Origin: CAZCWM01 sp964622625
Lineage (GTDB): Bacteria; Planctomycetota; Phycisphaerae; Phycisphaerales; Phycisphaeraceae
Direction of reading: 5' to 3'
Assembly (NCBI GenBank): GCA_964622625.1
Contig: CAZUUQ010000065.1
Coordinates: 1-16,194, forward strand
DNA length: 16,194 nucleotides
The translations under genes were made by a program, and so were the position numbers. Under the pieces are notes generated by a model, which saw only the letters and a program-made list of their open reading frames with translations, ran no database searches and was not told the DNA's origin. This document shows positions 1 through 6,685 of this stretch, piece by piece; positions within the stretch are counted from its first letter, which is position 1, and the number at the start of each line of letters is the position of its first letter.

Positions 1-95
1 CCGCCGAGCTGCCGCGTGGCGCGGGCGATGAGCGTCGGCCCGAGTCCGGGCGTCAGCGTCAGCATCAGCATGGCATCGGCGGCTGATCCGGCCAT
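1..95 (-). CDS. dprA: DprA-like protein, N-terminal fragment (runs off the left edge)
   Basis: Only the first 31 codons are in the window. The ATG at 95-93 opens a peptide whose residues 10-24 read LMLTLTPGLGPTLIA, followed by ARATRQLG. A hydrophobic helix followed by PGLGP and a second helix is the usual start of DprA/Smf proteins, a helix-hairpin-helix or SAM-like domain ahead of the Rossmann fold. DprA binds incoming single-stranded DNA and loads RecA during natural transformation, and it is widespread even in bacteria not known to be competent. The start is supported by a TATACT hexamer 7 nt upstream. The Rossmann domain that would prove the identity lies outside the window, so the call rests on this N-terminal motif alone. 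Other HhH proteins are possible. Confidence 0.55.
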   Translation of the reverse strand, partial: MAGSAADAMLMLTLTPGLGPTLIARATRQLG

Positions 96-102
96 GGCCG
101 GG

Positions 103-108
103 AGTATA
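103..108 (-). promoter_or_regulatory. -10 element of the dprA-like gene
   Basis: TATACT on the minus strand (5 of 6 matches to TATAAT) ends 7 nt before the ATG at 95. Transcription would therefore start at about the first base of the start codon. No convincing -35 hexamer is visible 17-18 nt upstream. The spacing equals that of the YggS-like gene at 7591. Confidence 0.45.
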
Positions 109-128
109 GCGGGCGGGGAAGGGGGGGA

Positions 129-165
129 TTTCACCGCAGAGGACGCAGAGAGCGCAGAGGGGAAC
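129..165 (+). repeat. dispersed 'CAGAGGAC/GAGAGC' repeat, copy 1
   Basis: Reads TTTCACCGCAGAGGACGCAG and then AGAGCGCAGAGG. It is one of four related copies in this window (others at 190-222, 3770-3800 inverted and 16155-16194). This kind of short CAGAG-rich element is scattered in intergenic regions of planctomycetes and several other phyla. Its role is not established. Confidence 0.7.
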
Positions 166-189
166 GGAGAAGAAGCGGCGGGGGGAAGG

Positions 190-222
190 TTTACCGCTGA
201 GGTCGCGGAGAGCGCAGAGGGG
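190..222 (+). repeat. dispersed 'CAGAGGAC/GAGAGC' repeat, copy 2
   Basis: TTTACCGCTGAGGTCGCGGA then GAGCGCAGAGG. It is a diverged direct copy of the element at 129-165, with about 60 nt between the starts of the two. Both lie in the spacer between the dprA-like gene and the restriction-modification gene. Apart from these repeats the 96-274 spacer shows only a G-run and no gene. Confidence 0.65.
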
Positions 223-274
223 CGGAACTGCGACAAAATGATTACCTTGTTCAAGCTCTTTGTGTCGATACGAA

Positions 275-3200
275 ATGACCTCTGGCAAGCTCATGGCAGA
301 AGCGTCCACGCAGACAGACCGGGCACTGCTTGATGCGCTGCGGCGCTTCGCCGCGACGATTCAGGAACGCTTCCGTCCGCCGGTGCGCGGTGAGGCGGAA
401 GATCAGCTTCGCGGCCCTTTCGAGCAATTGACCCAGGACATCAGCGCCGCGCTTCATCGCAATTTCCGGCCGGCGGGCGAAGTGCGGCTGGCGGATCGCC
501 TAGGGCGGGCGGACTACGCGATTCTCGACGGGCAACTGCTGATCGGCCACGCGGAACTCAAGGCACCGGGCACGGGTGTGGACGTCCGCGGCTTTCGCGG
601 GCATAACCGCGAACAGTGGCAGCGCTTCGCCAATCTGCCGAACGTTCTCTACACGGACGGCCAATCGTTCGCCCTGTATCGCACCGGCGAGCGCATCGGC
701 CCCATCGTCACCTTGTCCGGCGATGCGGTCGCGCAAGGCGCACGAGCTGTCAACGACGATGACGTGCGGGCGATCAAGAGCGTCTGGACGACGTTCCTGT
801 CATGGACGCCATCTTCGCCGACCGACGCGAGGGAACTGGCGAAACTGCTGGCCCCGCTGTGCCGTCTGCTGCGCCAGCAGGTGGCCGAGGCGCTGGGCAA
901 CAGTGAATCCAGCCTCGTGCGGCTGGCGCAGGAGTGGCGCGACCTGCTGTTTCCGGGGGCGGACAACGAGCGCTTCGCCGACGCATACGCCCAGACCGTG
1001 ACGTACGTCCTGCTGCTGGCGCGGGCCGAGGGCGGCAGGGTCACCGACCTGCACCAGGCGGCCGAGCGGCTTGTGGAACATCATGAAATGCTCGGCCGGG
1101 CGCTGGAGGTGCTGACCGACGCGCGTGCCCGCGCCGAGATCGAGACGGCCCTGCAAGCGCTGCAACGGCAGATCGCGGCCGTCGACCCGCAGGCCGTATT
1201 CGCGGGACAGAGCGATCCGTGGCTTTACTTCTACGAGGACTTCCTCGCGGAGTACGACCCGGAGCTTCGCCGCGACGCAGGCGTCTATTACACGCCGGTC
1301 GAGGTCGTGCGGTGCCAGGTGCGGCTGACGGAATCACTGCTGCGCGGGCCGCGCCTGAACAAGCCGCAGGCTTTCACCGATCCGCAAGTGCTGACGCTGG
1401 ACCCGGCGGCGGGCACGGGGACGTATCTGCTGGGCATCATCGAGCAGACGCTGGGCCGCATCCGTCGGGAGCAGGGCCCCGGCGCGGTGTCTGGTCTGGC
1501 GACGCAACTGGTCAACACGCTTCACGGCTTCGAGTTCATGGTCGGGCCGTATGCCGTGGCCAAGCTGCGCCTGAGCCGAGCCATCGCGTCCCATGGCGGG
1601 TCGCTGCCGGAGCCGGGCATCAAGGTGTTTCTCACCGACACGCTGGAGTCGCCGCATGCCGATCCGGCGCAGGCGCGCTACGGCTTTCTTTATGAACCGC
1701 TGGCGCGGGAGCACCGCAAGGCGATGGAGGTCAAGAACGCGACGCCGGTGCTGGTGTGTCTGGGCAATCCGCCATACGACCGCCACAAGTCGGTGAACGT
1801 GATCGGTCCTGAGCGGGCCGGCGGGTGGGTGCGCTTCGCCGATCCGGTGGGGGAGACGGGCGGGACGCGCCAGCGCCGCCGGGGCGGGCGCGGCGAGGTC
1901 ACGACGGCCGACACGCTTGCGGCCCGCGCCCGTCGGGCGATCTTCGATCGGATGATCGCGCGGCCGGCGCGCGAGGCCGGCCTCGGCACGCACCTGAAGA
2001 ACGCGTACAACCTCTACGTCTACTTCTGGGTCTGGGCGATCTGGAAGGTGTTCGTCAGCGACCGCGCACCGGGGCCGGGGATTGTGACGTTCATCACCGG
2101 CTCATCGTACCTGGACGGTGCGGCGTTCGTGGGTCTGCGGCAGACGCTTCGGCGCGAGTGCGACGATATCTGGATCATCGACCTTGGCGGCGAGGGTCGG
2201 GGCACGCGGCAGGACGACAACGTTTTCGCGATCCAGACGCCGGTGGCGATCGCGGTGGCTGTGCGTTACGAGCGTGCGACGGCGACGCAGCGGGATACGG
2301 CGGCGCGGGTGCATTACTGCCGGATCGAGGGCGACCGCGCGGCGAAGCTGGCGGCGCTGGACGGCGTGCATGGCCTGGGCGATCTGACGTGGCAGGAATG
2401 TCCGACCGAGTGGCATGCGCCCTTCCGGCCGGCGGGCGCGGGGTCGTACTTCGACTGGCCCCTGCTCACCGACTTGATGCCGTGGCAGCATTCGGGCGCT
2501 CAGTTCAAGCGAACGTGGCCTATTGCCGCTGACGAGGAGACGCTCAGATCGCGGTGGCGGAGTCTGCTGTCGGCGGCCGATCAGGCTGGCACGTTCAAGG
2601 AAACGCGCGATAGAAAAATCAGCCGCCGGTATCCGCCACTGCCTGGGCAGGATCAGGGGCGGGCGATTGCTGAACTGGAACGGGATGCGCCGGCTCCACC
2701 GGTTGAGAGATACGCGTATCGGTCGTTTGACCGCCAATGGATCCTCGCGGACAACCGCCTCGGAGATTTCATTAGGCCGGACCTTTGGCGTACCCACAGC
2801 GCGCGGCAGGTGTATCTGACGACGCTTCTGAATCATCCGCTTGGCCAGGGGCCGGCGCTGACGGCCAGCGCCGACATTCCTGATCTGCATCATTTCCGTG
2901 GGTCGTATGGGGCGAAGGAAGTGCTGCCTCTCCATTGCGACGCGGCGGGCGAGGCGGCGAACGTGATGCCGGGGCTGCTTGATGTTTTCGGCGAGGCTTA
3001 CGGCCGGGCGGTGACGGCGGAGGATTTCGCGGCCTACGTTTATGCGGTGCTGGCGCAGCCGGCGTTCACGCGGCGGTATGCGCAGGAGCTGGCCACACGG
3101 GAGCTGCGGGTGCCGTTGACGGCGGATGGTGATTTGTTTGAGCGGGCGGCGGCGCTGGGCCGGCGGCTGCTGTGGCTGCACACGTACGGCGAGCGGTTCA

Positions 3201-3688
3201 TCGATGCGGCCGACGGGCGTACACCGGGCGGGATCAGCAAGGCGTCGACGGGCAGCGACACCGAATGCGTGCGGCCGGTGCCGCAGGATGAGGCGGATTA
3301 TCCGGCGGCCTTTTCGTACGACGCGGGAAGCCGGACGCTGCACGTGGGGCGGGGCGCATTCGCGCCGGTGGCGGCGGAAGTGTGGGACTTCGAGGTGTCG
3401 GGTTTGAAGGTGGTGCGATCGTGGCTGGGCTACCGGATGCGCGAGCCGGCGGGTCGGCGGTCGTCGCCGCTGGACGCGATCACAACGCAGCGTTGGCCGG
3501 CGGCATTCACGACGGAACTGCTGCAACTGCTGTGGGTGCTGGACGCGACGGTGCGTGGTTACGGGGAACAGGCGGCGGTGCTGGACGCGATTCTCGGGGC
3601 GGGGCTGATCCCGGCGGCTGACCTGCCGGCCGTGCCTGATGCGGCGCGGCGTCCGCCGCAGGGGGAATCTGCGCAGTTGTTTTCGTAG
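275..3688 (+). CDS. single-chain restriction-modification enzyme, type ISP-like (nuclease + N6-adenine methylase + specificity domain)
   Basis: Residue numbers assume the ATG at 275 (1137 aa); the ATG at 293 is an equally plausible start, and neither has a clear Shine-Dalgarno site. An N-terminal PD-(D/E)xK-like nuclease signature is visible (D80, then E94-L-K96 in AELKAPG). A helical linker follows. Next comes a gamma-class amino-methyltransferase core with SAM-binding motif I, DPAAGTGT (376-383), and catalytic motif IV, NPPY (498-501), typical of N6-adenine methylation. The C-terminal half (about 606 to 1100) matches the type ISP target-recognition region by recognisable stretches: ITGSSYLDG near 607, PWQHSGAQFKRTWPIA, NRLGDFIRPDLWRT from 827 and PDLHHFRGSYGAKEV. 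No Walker A motif or helicase module separates nuclease and methylase, unlike the roughly 1,600-residue LlaBIII-type enzymes. It should therefore modify and possibly cut DNA without ATP-driven translocation. No partner gene is adjacent. The gene is flanked by dispersed repeats, which fits acquisition by transfer. Confidence 0.85.
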   Translation: MTSGKLMAEASTQTDRALLDALRRFAATIQERFRPPVRGEAEDQLRGPFEQLTQDISAALHRNFRPAGEVRLADRLGRADYAILDGQLLIGHAELKAPGTGVDVRGFRGHNREQWQRFANLPNVLYTDGQSFALYRTGERIGPIVTLSGDAVAQGARAVNDDDVRAIKSVWTTFLSWTPSSPTDARELAKLLAPLCRLLRQQVAEALGNSESSLVRLAQEWRDLLFPGADNERFADAYAQTVTYVLLLARAEGGRVTDLHQAAERLVEHHEMLGRALEVLTDARARAEIETALQALQRQIAAVDPQAVFAGQSDPWLYFYEDFLAEYDPELRRDAGVYYTPVEVVRCQVRLTESLLRGPRLNKPQAFTDPQVLTLDPAAGTGTYLLGIIEQTLGRIRREQGPGAVSGLATQLVNTLHGFEFMVGPYAVAKLRLSRAIASHGGSLPEPGIKVFLTDTLESPHADPAQARYGFLYEPLAREHRKAMEVKNATPVLVCLGNPPYDRHKSVNVIGPERAGGWVRFADPVGETGGTRQRRRGGRGEVTTADTLAARARRAIFDRMIARPAREAGLGTHLKNAYNLYVYFWVWAIWKVFVSDRAPGPGIVTFITGSSYLDGAAFVGLRQTLRRECDDIWIIDLGGEGRGTRQDDNVFAIQTPVAIAVAVRYERATATQRDTAARVHYCRIEGDRAAKLAALDGVHGLGDLTWQECPTEWHAPFRPAGAGSYFDWPLLTDLMPWQHSGAQFKRTWPIAADEETLRSRWRSLLSAADQAGTFKETRDRKISRRYPPLPGQDQGRAIAELERDAPAPPVERYAYRSFDRQWILADNRLGDFIRPDLWRTHSARQVYLTTLLNHPLGQGPALTASADIPDLHHFRGSYGAKEVLPLHCDAAGEAANVMPGLLDVFGEAYGRAVTAEDFAAYVYAVLAQPAFTRRYAQELATRELRVPLTADGDLFERAAALGRRLLWLHTYGERFIDAADGRTPGGISKASTGSDTECVRPVPQDEADYPAAFSYDAGSRTLHVGRGAFAPVAAEVWDFEVSGLKVVRSWLGYRMREPAGRRSSPLDAITTQRWPAAFTTELLQLLWVLDATVRGYGEQAAVLDAILGAGLIPAADLPAVPDAARRPPQGESAQLFS

Positions 3689-3731
3689 GGTGTGGGGGAC
3701 CGCGGCCGGTGGTCGCGGCTTTGTGGGGCAT

Positions 3732-3758
3732 CCGCACCTTCGCGTTGCGAAGGTGCGG
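3732..3758. terminator. perfect 12-bp hairpin between convergent genes
   Basis: CCGCACCTTCGC, loop GTT, GCGAAGGTGCGG: a perfect 12-bp stem with a 3-nt loop. It lies 43 nt after the restriction-modification stop and about 105 nt beyond the stop of the convergent TIM-barrel gene. It lacks a T-run on either side, so it may be a bidirectional terminator of the tail-less kind or a mobile palindromic repeat. Confidence 0.5.
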
Positions 3759-3769
3759 CTTGGGGCGGT

Positions 3770-3800
3770 CTCCGCGTACTCCGTGTCTCCGTGGTGAACG
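3770..3800 (-). repeat. dispersed 'CAGAGGAC/GAGAGC' repeat, inverted copy 3
   Basis: Read on the minus strand it is CGTTCACCACGGAGACACGG followed by AGTACGCGGAGA. This is a copy of the element at 129-222 in the opposite orientation. Together they bracket the restriction-modification gene with inverted repeats about 3.6 kb apart. Confidence 0.65.
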
Positions 3801-3819
3801 GATCGGGGGCGTGAGATAT

Positions 3820-3838
3820 CCGGCCCTGAAGGGGCCGG
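3820..3838. terminator. GC hairpin downstream of the TIM-barrel gene
   Basis: CCGGCCC, loop TGAAG, GGGCCGG: a perfect 7-bp stem. On the minus strand it starts about 25 nt after the stop codon at 3863, where an operon terminator would sit. It is followed by ATATCTCAC rather than a T-run, so intrinsic termination would be weak. Confidence 0.4.
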
Positions 3839-3862
3839 GTTGGGGGCGGGTTGGGGGTGGTG

Positions 3863-4687
3863 TCAGGCGTGGGCTTTTTGCCAGCAGTCGCGGACGAACT
3901 GGATGCTGCGGGCGAGGTTGGCGCGTTGCTGGTCGGTGTTGTCGCCTGTGAATCCGCACTCGAAGGCGAGTACGCCGTCGAAGCCGATGTCGCGCAGGGC
4001 CTTGAACCCGGCGAGGAAGTCGATGTCTCCGCTGCCGGGTTCCTGGCGGGTGTTGTCGGCGAGGTGGACGTGGGCGACGTGCCGGCCGGCGGCGCGGATG
4101 GCGGCGGGGGTGTCGGTCTCTTCGATGTGCATGTGGAAGAAGTCGGTGAGCAGTCCGGTGCCGGGGGCGGCGGCTTTTTCGAGGACGCGCACGCCGTCGG
4201 CCTGGGTCTTGAGGTAGTGCTGTTCGTAGCGGTTGAGCGGCTCGACGAGGAACAGCGTGTTGTGCTCGGCGGCATAGGGGCCGACTTCCTTGAGCGTTGC
4301 GATCATGAGCTGCTCCTCGAGTTCGAAGACGCTCATGACGGGCGAGAGGTCGGGGACGACGGCCGGGCCGAAGATGGGCGGGACGATCTGGCCGACGGCG
4401 CCGACTTCGCCGCAGAACCTGAGCACGCCTTTGGACGCTTCGATGCTCTCGCGGCGGAGGGCTTTGTCGGGGTGCAGGAAGTTGAAGACGCGCCGGCCGT
4501 CGGCGGTGGCGTTGGCGCAGACGCTGGTGATGGGAATGATGCCGCGGATTTCGTCGGCGATGCGGCGCATGGCGTCGTGGGGTCCGACGCCCATTTCCAC
4601 GCCGTCGGCGCCGTTGTCGGCGGCCCATTGGGCCTTGTCGCGCATGGTGTCGGCGGGGGTCTGCTGGAGGCGGAGTGCGATTTTCAT
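3863..4687 (-). CDS. sugar-phosphate isomerase/hydroxypyruvate isomerase-like TIM-barrel protein
   Basis: 274 aa, the usual length for the xylose isomerase-like TIM-barrel family (AP endonuclease family 2 fold). The expected metal site is present in order: E149 in LVEPLNRYE, D182 with H185 in TDFFHMH, H208 in HVHLADN and E243 in AFECG. The motif LADNTRQEPGSGDIDF (209-224) is also typical. Family members interconvert ketoses, hydroxypyruvate/tartronate semialdehyde or inositol derivatives using Mn or Mg; the substrate here cannot be read from the sequence. No signal peptide is seen, so it should be cytoplasmic. It is the last gene of the minus-strand operon, 97 nt after the second creatininase-like gene. 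The ATG has no Shine-Dalgarno site: a run of 12 C lies 6 nt before it, and a 21-bp tandem repeat fills the rest of the spacer. Family confidence is high, reaction unknown. Confidence 0.87.
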   Translation of the reverse strand: MKIALRLQQTPADTMRDKAQWAADNGADGVEMGVGPHDAMRRIADEIRGIIPITSVCANATADGRRVFNFLHPDKALRRESIEASKGVLRFCGEVGAVGQIVPPIFGPAVVPDLSPVMSVFELEEQLMIATLKEVGPYAAEHNTLFLVEPLNRYEQHYLKTQADGVRVLEKAAAPGTGLLTDFFHMHIEETDTPAAIRAAGRHVAHVHLADNTRQEPGSGDIDFLAGFKALRDIGFDGVLAFECGFTGDNTDQQRANLARSIQFVRDCWQKAHA

Positions 4688-4693
4688 GGGGAT

Positions 4694-4705
4694 GGGGGGG
4701 GGGGG
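4694..4705 (-). repeat. homopolymer tract, C12 before the isomerase-like start codon
   Basis: Twelve consecutive G on the plus strand, read as C12 on the coding strand. It ends 6 nt upstream of the ATG at 4687, where the ribosome-binding site should be. Such tracts change length by slippage and are also prone to sequencing error. Confidence 0.8.
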
Positions 4706-4710
4706 TCAGG

Positions 4711-4785
4711 GGTTGGGAGTCGGGAATCGGGGGTTGGGAGTCGGGAATCGGGGGTTGGGAGTCAGGAGTTAGGAGTCGGGGAGGA
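4711..4785. repeat. 21-bp tandem repeat, three copies, in an operon spacer
   Basis: GGTTGGGAGTCGGGAATCGG plus one G starts at 4711 and 4732. A diverged third unit, GGTTGGGAGTCAGGAGTTAG plus one G, starts at 4753 and is followed by AGTCGGGGAGG. The period is exactly 21. It occupies the gap between the second creatininase-like gene and the isomerase-like gene. Related sequence occurs at 8171-8216. Confidence 0.8.
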
Positions 4786-4787
4786 GT

Positions 4788-5720
4788 TTACATGACGCCA
4801 TCGGGGACGGCGAAATTGAGGGACCACTGCGAGTCGGGCGGGGGCGGGCGCCAGTGGGGCGGCGAGGGTTTCATGGTGCTGAACTGCGGCAGTTGGGGCA
4901 CGACGACGTCGCGCCAGATGCGTTCGATATCCATGAAGCTCAGCGGCTTGCGGTCGGCCGGGGCGTGGCGGGTGTATTCATCGAGCAGGCGCGCGGCGAT
5001 GGCGTCCAGGCCGGCGACTTCATCGCGGACCATGCGTTCGCCGACGCGTCGGTCGGCGTCGTAGGCGTTGGGGCCCATGGCGAACTGCGGCCTGGGCGCG
5101 TCCCGCGGGGGCAGGCGGGAGATGTCCACGCAGTCGGGTTCGAGGGCCCAGAGCAGCGAGGTTTCGACGCGGCCGGCATGGTCGCCGCTGCCCTTGCCCG
5201 AGTCGTCGAAGCCGGGCTGATTGACCTCGAAGTCCGGCAGGCCGTGCATGCGCATGGCCATGTGCGGCTGGAGCAGCTCGACGAGTCGGCGCAGGTCCAG
5301 CCAGTTGGGGCCGTAGTGCCCGGTGAGGATGATGCAGGCGTGGAAGCCGAGGGCGTCGAAGGCTCGCATCTGGTAGGCGACGTTCTTGAAGTGCAGCCAG
5401 GGGGGGAAGGCGGTCAGCCATGGTCGCGCCTGGCCGATCTGGTCGTGCGCCCAGGAGGCCATGCCGCCGACCTCGTGTACGTGCCACCACTCGGCGGGGG
5501 CGACGATGCCGCCGTGGGCGCGGGCGGCGGCGCAGCAGATGGCGTGGGCCTTGAGGGCGTCGAGTCCGAGCGTGTTCTGCGGGCCGTGCGGCTCACACAG
5601 GCCCTGCGGCAGGTAGACCAGCGGGCGGGCGGCGAAGGCGGCCTCGAGTTCATCGGGGAACATCCGCTCCCAGCGGACTTCGCGGACGGACACGGGCCTG
5701 TCGGCGGCGGCATCGGTCAC
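4788..5720 (-). CDS. creatininase-family amidohydrolase, paralogue 2
   Basis: 310 aa from a GTG at 5720. The start is chosen because AGGAG lies 8 nt upstream and the GTG overlaps the TGA of the preceding gene (GTGA). The signature E43-P-H45 with D54 reproduces the E..H..D metal-ligand spacing of creatininase (E34, H36, D45). Further family landmarks are GHYGP with H135 and HAGRVETS with H181 and E186. The fifth ligand of true creatininase, the Glu two residues after the histidine in GHYEN, is Gly137 here, so creatinine is unlikely to be the substrate. Relatives act on cyclic amides, formamides or peptides (creatininase, FAPy deformylase, MftE). The C-terminal tail contains WRDVVVPQLPQFSTMK, shared with paralogue 1 and not part of the catalytic core as I know it. 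The last ten or so residues approach the tandem repeat. It probably assembles with paralogue 1. Confidence 0.85.
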   Translation of the reverse strand: MTDAAADRPVSVREVRWERMFPDELEAAFAARPLVYLPQGLCEPHGPQNTLGLDALKAHAICCAAARAHGGIVAPAEWWHVHEVGGMASWAHDQIGQARPWLTAFPPWLHFKNVAYQMRAFDALGFHACIILTGHYGPNWLDLRRLVELLQPHMAMRMHGLPDFEVNQPGFDDSGKGSGDHAGRVETSLLWALEPDCVDISRLPPRDAPRPQFAMGPNAYDADRRVGERMVRDEVAGLDAIAARLLDEYTRHAPADRKPLSFMDIERIWRDVVVPQLPQFSTMKPSPPHWRPPPPDSQWSLNFAVPDGVM

Positions 5721-6640
5721 GGCACGATCTCCTGCAGAGGCGGCACGGCGCTGTTGAGCCGCCAGGGCGAATCCTCGGGCGGCATGCGGTCGGCGGACGG
5801 CTGTTTCATGCTTGTGAACGACGGCAGGGCGGGCATCACCTGCTGGCGCCAGATGGCTTCCGTCGCGGCGAATGAGAGGGGGCGGCGCGGGGCGTCGGCG
5901 TGCAGGCGGTCGTGGTCGTTCACTGCGGCCTGGACGTGCTCCGTGAGCCGGGCGACGACCTGATCGACCAGCCACTGTCCGTCGCGGCGTCGGCTGAGGT
6001 TGATGTCGCCGCCGGTGGCCAGGGGCTGATGCGTGCCGCGCGGCGGCAGCTCGCCGGGCTTCGGGAAGCGCGAGGCGTCGACGCAGTCGGGCGCGACGGC
6101 CAGGAGGCAGGAGGCCTCGAGCGCTCCGGCGTGGGCCATCTCCCAGCCGAGTTCTTTGGCCTGGGGCATGACGTCGTCGAGCGTGAGCTGGGCGATGAGG
6201 CGCGTGCTCAGGTGCGGCTGGGCGATTTCGGCCAGGCGGCGGATGTCGGGCAGGCCGGGGCCGGCGTGGCCGGTGAGCGCGACGGCGACCTTGAAACCGA
6301 GGGCGTCGAACGCGCGGAACTGGTAAAGCAGATTCTTGAGGAAGACCCAGGGCGGCAGGGCGGTCATCCACGTGCGGGCCGGGCCGATGGTCTTGTGGCT
6401 CCATACCGCGAACTCGCCGATCTCCTGCTCGTGCCAGTAGACGGTGGGCGCGACGATGCCGCCGTCGCGCTGAGCGGCGCGGACGGCGATGCCCTCGGCG
6501 TTGAGCGCGTCGAGTCCGACGGCGTTGCCGTAGCCGTGCAGCTCGCACAGTCCCAGGGGCAGATAGACGACGGGCCGCCGGGCCATGGCGGCTTCCAGCT
6601 CGTCGGGAAACATGCGATGCCAGCGGACTTCACGCGCCAT
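5717..6640 (-). CDS. creatininase-family amidohydrolase, paralogue 1
   Basis: 307 aa. Metal-site signature E33-L-H35 with D44, then GHAGP with H125 and MAHAGALEAS with H170 and E175. As in paralogue 2, the residue two after the GH histidine is Gly (127) rather than the Glu of creatininase. In addition the usual ETS after HAG reads EAS. The two proteins align along their whole length: both start with REVRW.RMFPDELEAA, share FDALGF before the GH motif and end with a WR....P.LP.F.(S/T)MK tail. They arose by tandem duplication and have since diverged strongly. AGGAA lies 9 nt before the ATG. The stop overlaps the GTG of paralogue 2 by 4 nt, so the two are probably translated together. The protein is cytoplasmic, with no signal peptide. 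The family is clear but the substrate is unknown. Confidence 0.85.
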   Translation of the reverse strand: MAREVRWHRMFPDELEAAMARRPVVYLPLGLCELHGYGNAVGLDALNAEGIAVRAAQRDGGIVAPTVYWHEQEIGEFAVWSHKTIGPARTWMTALPPWVFLKNLLYQFRAFDALGFKVAVALTGHAGPGLPDIRRLAEIAQPHLSTRLIAQLTLDDVMPQAKELGWEMAHAGALEASCLLAVAPDCVDASRFPKPGELPPRGTHQPLATGGDINLSRRRDGQWLVDQVVARLTEHVQAAVNDHDRLHADAPRRPLSFAATEAIWRQQVMPALPSFTSMKQPSADRMPPEDSPWRLNSAVPPLQEIVP

Positions 6641-6653
6641 GGGAATGCGTTCC

Positions 6654-6685
6654 TGACCGCCCCGCCAGCCCGCGGGGGGCGGTCA
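6654..6685 (-). promoter_or_regulatory. intercistronic hairpin between the YggS-like and creatininase-like genes
   Basis: Perfect 10-bp stem (TGACCGCCCC / GGGGCGGTCA) with a 12-nt loop. On the coding strand the upstream arm contains the TGA stop of the YggS-like gene, and the downstream arm ends at the Shine-Dalgarno AGGAA of creatininase paralogue 1. No T-run follows. It could stabilise mRNA ends, attenuate transcription or tune initiation of the next gene. Confidence 0.5.

Noticed and set aside
275..3688. Part of a BREX, DISARM or other multi-gene defence island
   Set aside because: No neighbouring pglZ, brxC, helicase, DUF1998 or similar genes are present. The flanks are a dprA-like gene and metabolic genes.
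4711..4785. Possible CRISPR array
   Set aside because: Units are contiguous with a 21-bp period and no unique spacers, and no cas genes are near. It is a plain tandem repeat.
3851..4795. Long plus-strand frame of 314 codons rich in Gly, Asp and Val
   Set aside because: It is antisense to the clear TIM-barrel gene and reads through the tandem repeat as GVGSRES units. It is a by-product of high GC.
5721..6548. Upstream extension of creatininase paralogue 2 to a 586-codon protein
   Set aside because: The added part is Arg/Pro/Ala-rich and lies out of frame within paralogue 1. The GTG at 5720 has a Shine-Dalgarno site and a coupled overlap.
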